A program made the position numbers and the translations under genes. A stretch of 64,000 nt of DNA, taken from assembly GCF_019334725.1 (NCBI RefSeq), contig NZ_CP079818.1, positions 1,736,001-1,800,000 on the forward strand, in the 5' to 3' direction. Below, piece by piece: positions 42,537-51,537 of the stretch (within the stretch, counting starts at the first letter, position 1; each line of letters begins with the position of its first letter). The notes beneath the pieces are model-generated. The model was not told the origin of the DNA. It saw nothing but the letters and a program-made list of their open reading frames with translations, and did no database searches. This DNA comes from Neisseria perflava (GTDB lineage: Bacteria > Pseudomonadota > Gammaproteobacteria > Burkholderiales > Neisseriaceae).

Positions 42537-44329
42537 TATTTATCACTCACTTGCAGAATCGCCAAGAATGCGCTTTGCGGGATTTCCACGTTGCCCACTT
42601 GTTTCATGCGGCGTTTGCCTGCTTTTTGTTTTTCGAGAAGTTTTTTCTTACGCGTAATATCGCCGCCGTAACATTTCGCCAAAACGTTTTTACGCAGGGC
42701 TTTGACGTTTTCGCGGGCGATAATCTGGCTGCCGATGGCGGCTTGGACGGCGATGTCGAACATCTGGCGCGGAATCAGCTCGCGCATTTTTGACGCCAAC
42801 TCACGACCACGGTGAACCGCGCTTTGACGGTGCACAATCAGGCTCAGGGCATCGACTTTTTCGCCATTGACCATGATGTCGAGCTTAATCAAATCAGACG
42901 GCTGGAACTCTTTGAAATGGTAGTCCAACGAAGCATAGCCGCGCGAAGTCGATTTAAGCTTGTCGAAGAAGTCCATTACGACTTCGTTCATCGGCAAATC
43001 GTAAGTCAACATGACTTGACGGCCCATGTACTGCATATTGACCTGCACGCCGCGCTTTTGGTTACACAAAGTCATGACGTTGCCGACATACTCCTGCGGC
43101 ACAAGAATGGTCGCGGTAATAATCGGCTCGAGAATGGTTTCGATGCTGCCGATGTCGGGCAGTTTAGATGGGTTTTCGACTTCGATTTTTTCGCCGCTCT
43201 TCAAAACGACTTCGTAAACCACCGTCGGCGCAGTGGTAATCAAGTCCATGTCGAACTCGCGTTCCAAACGTTCCTGTACGATTTCCAAGTGTAGCAGGCC
43301 TAAGAAGCCGCAACGGAAGCCGAAGCCCAATGCCTGAGAAACTTCAGGTTCGAATTTCAGTGAAGCATCGTTCAGTTGCAATTTTTCCAAAGCGTCGCGC
43401 AAGGCTTCGTAGTCGTGGCTTTCCACAGGATAGAGACCGGCAAATACTTGGCTTTGTACTTCTTGGAAGCCGGGCAACGGCTCAGAGGCAGGGTTGGCAA
43501 CCAAAGTCACCGTATCGCCGACTTTCGCCTGTCCCAATTCTTTTACGCCGGTAATCAGAAAACCCACTTCGCCGGCTTTGAGTTCTTGTTTTTGAACCGA
43601 TTTCGGTGTGAATACGCCCAACTGCTCGACCTGAGTTTCCGCCTTGGTGCTCATAAAGCGTACTTTGTCTTTCAGCTTGATGGTGCCGTTTTTCACACGA
43701 ATCAGCATGACCACGCCAACGTAGTTGTCAAACCATGAATCAACAATAACCGCTTGCAACGGCGCATTTTCATCACCGGTCGGCGCAGGGATTTTGGCAA
43801 CGATTTCTTCCAAAACATCTTCCACACCAATGCCGCTTTTGGCAGAACACTGTACCGCGCCAACGGCATCAATGCCGATGATGTCTTCGATTTCCTGTTC
43901 CACGCGCTCGGGGTCGGCGGCAGGCAGGTCGATTTTGTTCAAAACAGGCACGACTTCCACGCCCAAATCAATCGCGGTATAGCAGTTCGCCACGGTTTGC
44001 GCTTCCACGCCTTGTGACGCGTCAACGACCAAAAGCGCGCCTTCGCAGGCAGAGAGCGAACGGGATACTTCGTAAGAAAAGTCGACGTGTCCCGGCGTAT
44101 CAATTAGGTTAAGCTGATACACCTGCCCGTCGCGTGCTTTATAGTTGAGCGCGGCGGTTTGCGCTTTGATGGTAATGCCGCGCTCTTTTTCGATGTCCAT
44201 GGAGTCGAGCACCTGCGTACTCATTTCGCGCAAATCCAAACCGCCGCAGTATTGGATAAAACGGTCGGCAAGCGTCGATTTACCGTGGTCGATGTGGGCA
44301 ATAATGGAGAAATTCCGTATGTTTTTCAT
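42536..44329 (-). CDS. lepA: Elongation factor 4 (LepA)
   Basis: A 597-residue translational GTPase. G1 is AHIDHGKSTLADR, G3 DTPGHVDF and G4 NKIDLPAADP, and the LepA-specific C-terminal domain (ENVKALRKNVLAKCYGGDITRKKKLLEKQK split between its two parts) is present near the end. It acts on ribosomes, with reported back-translocation or assembly roles. It is the first gene of the lepA-lepB operon; the mtnN terminator lies upstream. Confidence 0.97.
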   Translation of the reverse strand: MKNIRNFSIIAHIDHGKSTLADRFIQYCGGLDLREMSTQVLDSMDIEKERGITIKAQTAALNYKARDGQVYQLNLIDTPGHVDFSYEVSRSLSACEGALLVVDASQGVEAQTVANCYTAIDLGVEVVPVLNKIDLPAADPERVEQEIEDIIGIDAVGAVQCSAKSGIGVEDVLEEIVAKIPAPTGDENAPLQAVIVDSWFDNYVGVVMLIRVKNGTIKLKDKVRFMSTKAETQVEQLGVFTPKSVQKQELKAGEVGFLITGVKELGQAKVGDTVTLVANPASEPLPGFQEVQSQVFAGLYPVESHDYEALRDALEKLQLNDASLKFEPEVSQALGFGFRCGFLGLLHLEIVQERLEREFDMDLITTAPTVVYEVVLKSGEKIEVENPSKLPDIGSIETILEPIITATILVPQEYVGNVMTLCNQKRGVQVNMQYMGRQVMLTYDLPMNEVVMDFFDKLKSTSRGYASLDYHFKEFQPSDLIKLDIMVNGEKVDALSLIVHRQSAVHRGRELASKMRELIPRQMFDIAVQAAIGSQIIARENVKALRKNVLAKCYGGDITRKKKLLEKQKAGKRRMKQVGNVEIPQSAFLAILQVSDK

Positions 44330-44363
44330 ATTGTTATTAAGATAAATGCAATTAAAGTCGGAA

Positions 44364-44404
44364 AGGCCGTCTGAAAAAACAGGGATTCGGTTTTCAGACG
44401 GCCT
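44364..44404 (-). terminator. DUS-pair terminator of mtnN
   Basis: AG-DUS at 44364-44375 and reverse at 44393-44404 with a 17-base loop, between mtnN and lepA. Confidence 0.82.
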
Positions 44405-44461
44405 TAGAATAAGGTTGAATCGTTCCGTATTCTAACGGAAATTCAACGTTTCTGCATGATT

Positions 44462-45163
44462 TTATAGCGATTTGACAATCTCGGTCACCATCTTCGCCGA
44501 GCTGACAGCCGCCGTTTTCAAAAACTCTTCAAAGCTGATGTCCGCTTTCTCATCTGCCGAATCGGAGACGGCGCGAATAATTACAAACGGCACTTCCAAC
44601 TGGTAACAAGTCTGCGCAATCGCCGCAGCTTCCATTTCCACTGCTTTTACTTCTGGGAAATGGCTGCGGATTTCCGCGACACCTTCGCTGCTGTGCACAA
44701 AACGGTCGCCACTGACAATCAGGCCTTGCGTGACAGCCGCTCCGTCAAACACTTGCGCCGCCTTTTCTGCTTGGCGAATCAAGTTTGAATCCGATGCAAA
44801 CACGGCAGGAAGTTGCGGTACTTGTCCCCAAACATAACCAAAAGCCGTTACGTCAACATCATGATGCGCCACAGTTTCGCCGATGACCACATCACCGACC
44901 TTCAGGCCCTTGCCCAAACCGCCTGCACTGCCGGTATTGATGACGCAATCCGGTGCAAACTGATGAATGACCCAAGAAGTCGAAACCGCCGCATTGACTT
45001 TACCGATACCGCTCAAAACCAATACCATACGTTTTCCGGCCAATTCACCTTCATACGCCGAGAATTTACCGAAGGACACATGCTTGACATTGGTCATGCT
45101 TTCACGCAAAAGCTCGATTTCCTGTTCCATTGCGCCGACCACGGCAATTGTTTGTACTGACAT
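44462..45163 (-). CDS. mtnN: 5'-methylthioadenosine/S-adenosylhomocysteine nucleosidase
   Basis: A 233-residue Pfs/MtnN. The N-terminal GAMEQEIELL holds the catalytic Glu near 12, VINTGSAGGLG is near 72-82, the purine-site VEMEAAAIAQ near 170, and the catalytic Asp in RAVSDSADE near 196. It removes adenine from methylthioadenosine and S-adenosylhomocysteine, recycling methionine and feeding autoinducer-2 synthesis where luxS exists. The start is a standard ATG with AGGTAA just upstream. It is divergent from pilT2. Confidence 0.96.
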   Translation of the reverse strand: MSVQTIAVVGAMEQEIELLRESMTNVKHVSFGKFSAYEGELAGKRMVLVLSGIGKVNAAVSTSWVIHQFAPDCVINTGSAGGLGKGLKVGDVVIGETVAHHDVDVTAFGYVWGQVPQLPAVFASDSNLIRQAEKAAQVFDGAAVTQGLIVSGDRFVHSSEGVAEIRSHFPEVKAVEMEAAAIAQTCYQLEVPFVIIRAVSDSADEKADISFEEFLKTAAVSSAKMVTEIVKSL

Positions 45164-45290
45164 CTCGTTACCTTTCCATTCACTAATCGGGCAACATTAT
45201 AACAGCAGAATTTAAAATCACAGGGATACTGAAAAATCTGCTATATTCCCAGAACGACACCCAATTTAAAACAGATTGATGCTCCAGCTA

Positions 45291-45324
45291 GCAATCAGCA
45301 AATAATGATTGCATCTGTTATAAT
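45291..45324 (+). promoter_or_regulatory. Probable pilT2 promoter with inverted repeat
   Basis: An extended -10 element TGTTATAAT ends at 45324, 42 bases before the ATG. The inverted repeat GCAATCA (45291-45297)/TGATTGC (45306-45312), eight-base spacer, lies over the -35 position, where no -35 consensus is seen; this suggests an activator or repressor site. Confidence 0.5.
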
Positions 45325-45366
45325 TACCATAGATAAAATAACTATATTTTAAATACCTAAATTCTT

Positions 45367-46497
45367 ATGTTTAACGAAAATACTCCGGATGCAAAAGAAG
45401 AATTGTTCGCTTGGCTACGCCATATGAACAAATACAAAGGCTCCGACCTTTTCATTACCACCAATTTCCCACCGGCCATGAAAGTGGACGGCAAAATCAT
45501 GCGACTGACTGATGAGCCGCTGAGTGCTGAAAAATGTATGGAAATCGCTTTTTCGATTATGTCTTCCAAACAAATCGAAGAATTTTCTTCCACCAACGAA
45601 TGCAACTTCGCCATCAGCCTGCCCGATACCAGCCGCTTCCGTGTTAATGCAATGGTTCAACGCGGTGCAACTGCTTTGGTATTCCGTTCCATTACCAGCA
45701 ATATCCCGAAATTTGAAACGCTCAATCTACCCCCTATTCTGAAAGACATTGCCCTCAGAAAACGCGGCCTGATTATTTTTGTCGGCGGTACAGGTTCGGG
45801 CAAGTCCACTTCCCTCGCCTCCCTTATCGACTATCGAAACGAAAACAGCTTCGACCACATTATTACCATCGAAGACCCGATTGAGTTTATCCACCAACAC
45901 AAAAACTGCATCATCACCCAACGTGAAATCGGTGTAGATACAGAAAATTGGCCGATTGCATTGAAAAATACCCTGCGCCAAGCGCCGGATGTTATCCTGA
46001 TTGGTGAAATCCGCGACCGCGAGACCATGGACTACGCCATTTCCTTCGCAGAAACCGGCCATTTGTGTATGGCAACACTGCACGCCAACAGTACCAACCA
46101 AGCGCTCGACCGCATCATCAACTTCTTCCCCGAAGAGCGCCGTACCCAGTTGCTGACCGACTTATCGCTCAACCTGCAAGCCTTTATTTCACAACGACTG
46201 ATTCCCCGTGAAAGCGGACGGGGTCGTGTGGCGGCGGTCGAAGTTTTGCTCAATTCGCCAATTATTGCCGACTTGATTCAAAAAGGCGAAGTCCACAACA
46301 TCAAAGAAATGATGAAAAAATCAACCGGCATGGGCATGATCACTTTTGACCAAGCCTTGTATGATTTGTATGAAAACGGCGATATCAGTTATCAAGACGC
46401 CATTAAAAATGCCGACTCCGCTCATGATTTGCGCTTAGACATTCAATTACGAAGCCGTCGTGCGCAAAATGCCGGTCCGGATTTAGAATTGATTTAA
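45367..46497 (+). CDS. pilT2: Type IV pilus retraction ATPase PilT2 (PilT/PilU family)
   Basis: A 376-residue secretion ATPase. Walker A is GGTGSGKST with Lys146, the Asp box IITIEDPIEF, Walker B VILIGEIRD, and the His box ATLHAN; full PilU length with the family C-terminus. It belongs to the retraction branch rather than the PilB/PilF extension branch. Its place beside mtnN and lepA-lepB matches the pilT2 locus of pathogenic Neisseria, rather than the pilT-pilU pair, so PilT2 is the best name; PilU remains possible. It probably helps pilus retraction and motility from the cytoplasmic side. The ribosome site is weak. Confidence 0.88.
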   Translation: MFNENTPDAKEELFAWLRHMNKYKGSDLFITTNFPPAMKVDGKIMRLTDEPLSAEKCMEIAFSIMSSKQIEEFSSTNECNFAISLPDTSRFRVNAMVQRGATALVFRSITSNIPKFETLNLPPILKDIALRKRGLIIFVGGTGSGKSTSLASLIDYRNENSFDHIITIEDPIEFIHQHKNCIITQREIGVDTENWPIALKNTLRQAPDVILIGEIRDRETMDYAISFAETGHLCMATLHANSTNQALDRIINFFPEERRTQLLTDLSLNLQAFISQRLIPRESGRGRVAAVEVLLNSPIIADLIQKGEVHNIKEMMKKSTGMGMITFDQALYDLYENGDISYQDAIKNADSAHDLRLDIQLRSRRAQNAGPDLELI

Positions 46498-46516
46498 CAG
46501 CTTCAAAGCATAAAAA

Positions 46517-46554
46517 AGGCCGTCTGAAACCTTACTACGAGTTTCAGACGGCCT
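46517..46554. terminator. DUS-pair terminator between pilT2 and the flavoprotein gene
   Basis: AG-DUS at 46517-46528 and reverse at 46543-46554, 14-base loop, between convergent genes. Confidence 0.88.
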
Positions 46555-46570
46555 TTATTCCATCAAATAA

Positions 46571-47977
46571 TCAAGCCTGTTTCAGTTTTGCATCGGCATC
46601 ACGCAATGCAGTGCGCAGACCTTCTTCGATAACCGGATGGTAGAACGGCATATCCAACATTTGCGGAATCGTCATCTTCATTTGATGCGCCCAAGCCATC
46701 AAGTGTGCCAAATGTTCGGCAGCAGGGCCGACAATTTCCGCACCAATGAAACGGCCGGTCGCTTTCTCAGCATACAAACGCATATGGCCTTTGTTTACCA
46801 ACATAACGCGGCTGCGGCCTTGGTTTCGGAAGGAAACTTCACCGATGACAAACTCATCAGGCTGATATTTCTCCGCAACTTGCGCGTATTTCAAACCGAT
46901 AGTGGCAATTTGCGGACTGGTAAATACCACGCCGATTACGCTACGGCGCAAACCGCCCTCAATATTCGGGAAAATAGCGGCATTGTGACCGGCAATTTTG
47001 CCTTGGTCAGAAGCTTCATGCAGCAGAGGCAGTTGGTTGGATGCATCGCCTGCGATAAAGATGTGCGGAATGCTGGTTTGCATGGTCAGCGGATCGGCAA
47101 CAGGCACGCCACGTGCATCTTTTTCGATATTCAGGTTTTCCAAACCGATATTGTCCACGTTCGGACGGCGACCGGCGGCAGCCAAAGCATATTCGGCATG
47201 GAATATACCTTTTTCGCCATCTTGTTCCCAATGAACTTCAACATTGCCTTCTGCGTCCAATTTGACTTCGGTTTTGGCATCCAAATGCAAGGTCAACTCT
47301 TCACCAAAAACGGTTTTGGCTTCTTCAGCGACAACAGGGTCGGAAATACCGCCAATAGCGCCTGCTACGCCAAAAATTTCAACTTTTACGCCCAAACGGT
47401 GCAAAGCCTGACCCAACTCTAAGCCGATTACACCAGGACCGAATACGGCCACACTCTTAGGCAGGGTATCCCAAGAGAAAACATCATCGTTCACAATCAA
47501 GCGATCGCCCAAAACTTCCCACTGAGGGAAAATCACAGGGCGCGAACCGGTAGCAATCACAAAACTTTTTGCAGTGATTTGAGTGTGGTCATCGATTTGG
47601 ACGGTGTGTTCGTCAACAAATTTTGCCGTACCCATAATACGCTTGTCGGCAGGCCACTCTTCTACATCACTGACTACAAAACCAACAAAACGGTCGCGTT
47701 CGGACTTCACGCGGTGCATGACTTCTTCGCCGTTTACCGTTACGCTGTCTTTATCCAAATGCACGCCAAACGGATCGGTATGCAGAGCATGATGGCGCGC
47801 TTCCGCAGCTGCAATCAGCAATTTGGACGGCATACAGCCGACACGCGCACAAGTTGTTCCGAATACATTGTTTTCAATCAGGTAAACATTATCTGTATGA
47901 AGTCGAGCATTGCGAAATGCGCCCATACCGGCTGTACCGCCACCCAGTACTACCACATCTGCTTGAATTTTTTTCAT
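46571..47977 (-). CDS. Dihydrolipoyl-dehydrogenase-like flavoprotein disulfide reductase
   Basis: A 468-residue class I pyridine nucleotide-disulfide reductase. The FAD motif VVVLGGGTAGMGAF opens the protein, the redox pair is Cys43/Cys48 (TTCARVGC), the NAD(P) motif VFGPGVIGLELG follows, and the C-terminal His447-Glu452 dyad (YHPVIEE) completes the active site. There is no lipoyl domain and no pyruvate dehydrogenase gene nearby, so despite the usual dihydrolipoamide dehydrogenase label the true substrate may differ. It lies downstream of the Prx-Grx gene on the same strand (253 bases apart), which suggests a peroxide-defence role. Confidence 0.85.
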   Translation of the reverse strand: MKKIQADVVVLGGGTAGMGAFRNARLHTDNVYLIENNVFGTTCARVGCMPSKLLIAAAEARHHALHTDPFGVHLDKDSVTVNGEEVMHRVKSERDRFVGFVVSDVEEWPADKRIMGTAKFVDEHTVQIDDHTQITAKSFVIATGSRPVIFPQWEVLGDRLIVNDDVFSWDTLPKSVAVFGPGVIGLELGQALHRLGVKVEIFGVAGAIGGISDPVVAEEAKTVFGEELTLHLDAKTEVKLDAEGNVEVHWEQDGEKGIFHAEYALAAAGRRPNVDNIGLENLNIEKDARGVPVADPLTMQTSIPHIFIAGDASNQLPLLHEASDQGKIAGHNAAIFPNIEGGLRRSVIGVVFTSPQIATIGLKYAQVAEKYQPDEFVIGEVSFRNQGRSRVMLVNKGHMRLYAEKATGRFIGAEIVGPAAEHLAHLMAWAHQMKMTIPQMLDMPFYHPVIEEGLRTALRDADAKLKQA

Positions 47978-48030
47978 ATTTTATCCTTACTGTCTATATC
48001 CAAACCGATATTGCCATCAGGTTATCCGTT

Positions 48031-48042
48031 TTCAGACGGCCT
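48031..48042. repeat. Single DUS upstream of the flavoprotein gene
   Basis: One reverse AG-DUS 54 bases upstream of the flavoprotein start, in the 253-base gap from the Prx-Grx gene. Confidence 0.85.
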
Positions 48043-48126
48043 AAACTTCATAAACTATCAAAATTTAAAAATCAATAGCCAATATCTAAATATCGATTTA
48101 AAACAATAATCTCAAATTCTACTTGT

Positions 48127-48184
48127 AAATATAGAGTTATTCAGAACGCCGATTTGCAAACGTCGTCTGAATAACTCTATATTT
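48127..48184. terminator. Long hairpin after the Prx-Grx gene
   Basis: A perfect 19-base inverted repeat (AAATATAGAGTTATTCAGA, 48127-48145, and complement 48166-48184) with a 20-base loop; a degenerate DUS (TCGTCTGAA) covers its inner right edge. An exact DUS follows at 48191-48202. It probably terminates prx-grx in the minus transcript, but it lacks the usual DUS-pair build. Confidence 0.65.
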
Positions 48185-48230
48185 GGGTCTTTCAGACGGC
48201 CTTTTCAAGCCGTCTTAAGCATACAGGCAA

Positions 48231-48968
48231 TTAGTTTTTAGCCAAGTAAGCTTCCAAGTCTTCGCTGCCACCGATGTATTTACCGCCGATGAATACTTGA
48301 GGAGCAGTCATCTTGCCGGTAATAGCGCGTACGGAAGTAACAGTTGCATCTTTGCCCAATACGATTTCTTCGTAAGACAAGCCTTTGTCTTGCAGAGCTT
48401 TTTTAGCTTTAGCACAGAATTGGCAGCCAGGTTTGGTGAAGATGGCAACAGACTCTTGAGCTTTCCAGTCAGGAGCAATGTATTTCAACATAGTGTCAGC
48501 GTCAGACACTTTGAAAGGATCGCCTGGCTCTTCAGGTTCGATAAACATTTTTTCAATCACGCCGTCGTTAACCAGCATGGAGTAACGCCAAGAGCGTTTG
48601 CCGAAGCCCAAGTCTTCTTTGCCAACCAACATGCCCATGCCTTCAGTGAATTCACCATTACCATCAGGAATCATGTAGATGTTGTCAGCTTCTTCTTCAG
48701 CAGCCCAAGCGTTCATTACGAAAGTGTCGTTTACAGATACGCAGTAGATTGCGTCAACACCGTTTTCTTTGAACGCGCCAAACAATTCGTTGTAGCGTGG
48801 CAGGTGAGAAGAAGAGCAAGTTGGAGTAAATGCGCCAGGCAGAGAGAACACGACTACTTTTTTGCCTTTGAACAAATCATCAGTAGAAACATCTTTCCAA
48901 GTGTCGCCAACGCGAGTGCGGAATACTACGGAAGGTACTTTTTGACCGGTACGATCTTGCAAAGCCAT
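48231..48968 (-). CDS. Peroxiredoxin-glutaredoxin hybrid (Prx5-Grx)
   Basis: A 245-residue fusion. Residues 1-160 are a Prx5-type peroxiredoxin with peroxidatic Cys51 in PGAFTPTCSSSH; residues 170-245 are a glutaredoxin with Cys182/Cys185 (PGCQFC) and the TAPQVFIGGKYIGG glutathione-binding region. The Grx half recycles the Prx half using glutathione, giving a self-contained hydroperoxidase as described in Haemophilus and Neisseria. Strong codon-bias-like use of preferred codons suggests high expression. AGGAG stands seven bases before the ATG. Confidence 0.95.
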   Translation of the reverse strand: MALQDRTGQKVPSVVFRTRVGDTWKDVSTDDLFKGKKVVVFSLPGAFTPTCSSSHLPRYNELFGAFKENGVDAIYCVSVNDTFVMNAWAAEEEADNIYMIPDGNGEFTEGMGMLVGKEDLGFGKRSWRYSMLVNDGVIEKMFIEPEEPGDPFKVSDADTMLKYIAPDWKAQESVAIFTKPGCQFCAKAKKALQDKGLSYEEIVLGKDATVTSVRAITGKMTAPQVFIGGKYIGGSEDLEAYLAKN

Positions 48969-49156
48969 TTTTAAGCTCCTTAAAAATTCGGGTTTGAGAA
49001 ATGAATCAATGCTTGCATTTTAATGCAGGCCTATCGATTTGTATAATTTATAGTTCAAATAATATTAATTACATCAAACTATCAACTCAATTAAATCGAG
49101 AACAGCTATTCCTCTAAATGAAGGCCATCTGAAATAAAACAAGTACCTGACTGAAA

Positions 49157-49942
49157 TTATTTTTTAGGTAAGGGCTGAACGGGAGAATCCGAAGCCACAA
49201 TTTCGCCGATGGCTGTTTCCGCAATATCCTTCAAAGCATAGCGGTCTTTATCAGGCATATCTGTCGGTTTGTACTGAGGCGAGAAATCCAAGCGGATACA
49301 GATTTTCTTCATAGAAACAATGCGCCATAAAGATTGAAGCAGGTTTACCTCCGCATAGGATGGCAGATCCGTCCGTTGTCCTTCGTCATCATAATATCGC
49401 AAAGTTACCGCCTGAATCGGCGCTTTCGCATCAATAGCCGATTGGAACAGGGCAGCTTTAAACGGCAAAATACCCAAGCCGGAAGAAGTACGCGCCTCAG
49501 GGAAGAAGCTGACATTCTGCCCTGCTTTCAATGCTGCACAAATCGCCTGATTAATCGGCTCGACATCACGGCGGGAATTGCGATTGATAAACACCGTGCC
49601 GGCATTTTTACCCATTTTCCCCAAAACCGGCCAACCGCTGATTTCCTGTTTCGCAATAAAACTGCTCGGATAAACGGCGCTCATGGCAAAAATATCCAAC
49701 CAAGACACATGGTTGGCCACCACCAAAGTACCACTCACATTTCCTTGAGGCGGTACGCCGATTTCCAATTCGATATCCAAAGCATCCAACGCACCTTTTC
49801 CCAAAACAACCACAGCATGATTGCGTTCCTCTGCATTGTTGCCATCAATGGCACGCAAATCCCGGCCGGTTCTGAATAACCAAGCTGCCAAACGGCAAAG
49901 TCGGCTCAGACGTTTAAAAAAAGGAGCTTTTTGTTTAGACAT
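49157..49942 (-). CDS. 1-acyl-sn-glycerol-3-phosphate acyltransferase (PlsC/NlaA type)
   Basis: A 261-residue membrane-bound acyltransferase. The catalytic HX4D box is NHVSWLD near 91-97, and the phosphate-binding block FFPEARTSSG near 160-169 replaces the usual FPEGTRS with the Gly missing. It makes phosphatidic acid from lysophosphatidic acid. A hydrophobic stretch is present near the N-terminus. Its position next to mutM matches the neisserial nlaA locus, but nlaA and nlaB cannot be told apart here, so no symbol is given. The ATG at 49940-49942 fits the family start. Confidence 0.88.
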   Translation of the reverse strand: MSKQKAPFFKRLSRLCRLAAWLFRTGRDLRAIDGNNAEERNHAVVVLGKGALDALDIELEIGVPPQGNVSGTLVVANHVSWLDIFAMSAVYPSSFIAKQEISGWPVLGKMGKNAGTVFINRNSRRDVEPINQAICAALKAGQNVSFFPEARTSSGLGILPFKAALFQSAIDAKAPIQAVTLRYYDDEGQRTDLPSYAEVNLLQSLWRIVSMKKICIRLDFSPQYKPTDMPDKDRYALKDIAETAIGEIVASDSPVQPLPKK

Positions 49943-49971
49943 AAAATTTCTTCTGTATTGTGTTCATTATG

Positions 49972-50005
49972 TTCAGACGGCCTCTGACATTTAAGGCCGT
50001 CTGAA
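49972..50005 (-). terminator. Inverted DUS pair after mutM
   Basis: A reverse AG-DUS (49972-49983) faces a forward copy (49994-50005) across a ten-base loop, just past the mutM stop. Confidence 0.82.
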
Positions 50006-50006
50006 A

Positions 50007-50834
50007 CTATTTCTGGCAATTTGGACAATAAAATGTTCCACGCTGCCCCAAAGTTTCTTTAAAAATCAACCCGCCACATTGGACACAAGGCTCATTGTGG
50101 CGGCCATAGACCGTATATTCCTGCTGAAAGTAGCCGCTTTTTCCATCGCTATTAACGAAGTCTCGCAGTGTACTGCCGCCCGTTTCAATCGCCCTCAGCA
50201 GAACCGCTTTAACGGTTTCCACCAATAATGCGCATTCTTTCTTGGTCAGCTTATTCGCCGGACGCAATGGCGAAATACCTGCCTTAAACAGACTTTCATT
50301 CGCATAAATATTACCGACACCAACCACCACTGCATTATCCATCAGCGCTAATTTGACTGCACGCTTTTGGGTTTTCAATTTCTGATACAGGTAATTTGCA
50401 TCAAAATCATCCGAGAGCGGCTCCGGTCCCAACTTTTCCAACAGCGGATGATGCTCGGCAATACCCTCATACCACAATACCGCACCAAATTTACGCGGAT
50501 CGTGATAACGCAATACGGTACCGTCATCAAATACAAAATCTAAATGATCATGTTTATCCGGCGTGGCGATGCGCTCATCATCGGCGGTAAAAATCCGCAA
50601 ACTGCCGGACATACCCAAATGCATAAGTAAAATACCCGTTTCAAAAGTAACAATCAAATACTTCGCACGCCGGTTGCATGCCAAAACTTTGCGCCCGGCC
50701 AAAATTTGCGCCAAGTTCGGATGGATAGGCCATCTCAATTTAAACTGGCGAATAATGACTTTTTCTATCTTTTTGCCATCAATATGCGGCGCGATTCCGC
50801 GTAAAGTCGTTTCTACCTCAGGTAATTCAGGCAT
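50007..50834 (-). CDS. mutM: Formamidopyrimidine-DNA glycosylase
   Basis: A 275-residue Fpg/MutM. After Met removal the catalytic amine is Pro2 (PELPEVETT), with Glu3 next to it; the C-terminal zinc finger has four Cys (VQCGGLIFKE and YCPNCQ). It excises 8-oxoguanine. The start is set at the second of two tandem ATG codons because the active-site Pro must follow the initiator Met directly; GGAG lies eight bases upstream. Beside the PlsC-type gene, it is separated from it by the DUS pair. Confidence 0.96.
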   Translation of the reverse strand: MPELPEVETTLRGIAPHIDGKKIEKVIIRQFKLRWPIHPNLAQILAGRKVLACNRRAKYLIVTFETGILLMHLGMSGSLRIFTADDERIATPDKHDHLDFVFDDGTVLRYHDPRKFGAVLWYEGIAEHHPLLEKLGPEPLSDDFDANYLYQKLKTQKRAVKLALMDNAVVVGVGNIYANESLFKAGISPLRPANKLTKKECALLVETVKAVLLRAIETGGSTLRDFVNSDGKSGYFQQEYTVYGRHNEPCVQCGGLIFKETLGQRGTFYCPNCQK

Positions 50835-50863
50835 CATTATTCTCCAAATTCATCATTATATAT

Positions 50864-50875
50864 AGGCCGTCTGAA
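50864..50875. repeat. Single DUS between mutM and the methyltransferase gene
   Basis: One AG-DUS directly after the methyltransferase stop region and upstream of mutM; no partner arm. Confidence 0.85.
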
Positions 50876-50877
50876 AA

Positions 50878-51537
50878 CTATTCGGCCAAACGTGCCGTAC
50901 TTAAAGCAACCGTATTGCCATCGAATGCAGATTCCAATTCAGGCAAAGGATGGACACCAATCAAATGTTTCGTTAAAACCACACCATACACCGCCGCACA
51001 CTGCGGCCACCACCTATCCCCTGCCTTTTCCATAAACTGCCAAAACTTCAAAGCAGATGATGAATTCACAGCAGGCAGATAATCCATAAACTGCCCATAT
51101 TCCATTTCAAAACCAATAGCGGCAGTTTTTCGTTTCAACTCAGCCAGAGCCAAGCATTGAGATTTCATAGGCAGTCTTTTACCATCAAACCACGAGCTCA
51201 ACCCCCACAAAGATTTAAGGTTAAACCCCGTTAAAATCAACCTGCCCTCGGGTTTTAATATCCTAAATGCCTCTTGCAACACCAAATCGGCAGATGAAAT
51301 TTCCAAAAGATGGGGCATCAATAATACATCCACGGAATGCGTTTCAAATGCCAACATTTCAGCATCCATCAGCACATCGCGCGGTACCACAATCATATTT
51401 TCAGACGGCCTCTGCCATACACCGTCCAATTGAACCGCCACTTGCCTATTCAAATATTGCAAATGCCGTCTGAAAAAATCCGCCTCTTTTTGAGCAAGAT
51501 ATTGCCCCATTGGCGTTTGCATAAAAAAAGTTTCCAT
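50878..51537 (-). CDS. SAM-dependent methyltransferase (YafS-like)
   Basis: A 219-residue class I methyltransferase domain protein. The post-I and motif II-III region is clear (SVDVLLMPHLLEISS and ILKPEGRLILTGFNLKSLWG), but the classical Gly-rich motif I is poorly conserved. It is divergent from mltD, as yafS is from mltD (dniR) in E. coli, which supports the YafS-like call; target unknown. Two DUS are inside the gene, an AG copy at 51400-51411 and an AT copy at 51463-51474. Alternative short starts (the second Met, six codons in) are possible. Confidence 0.82.
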   Translation of the reverse strand: METFFMQTPMGQYLAQKEADFFRRHLQYLNRQVAVQLDGVWQRPSENMIVVPRDVLMDAEMLAFETHSVDVLLMPHLLEISSADLVLQEAFRILKPEGRLILTGFNLKSLWGLSSWFDGKRLPMKSQCLALAELKRKTAAIGFEMEYGQFMDYLPAVNSSSALKFWQFMEKAGDRWWPQCAAVYGVVLTKHLIGVHPLPELESAFDGNTVALSTARLAE

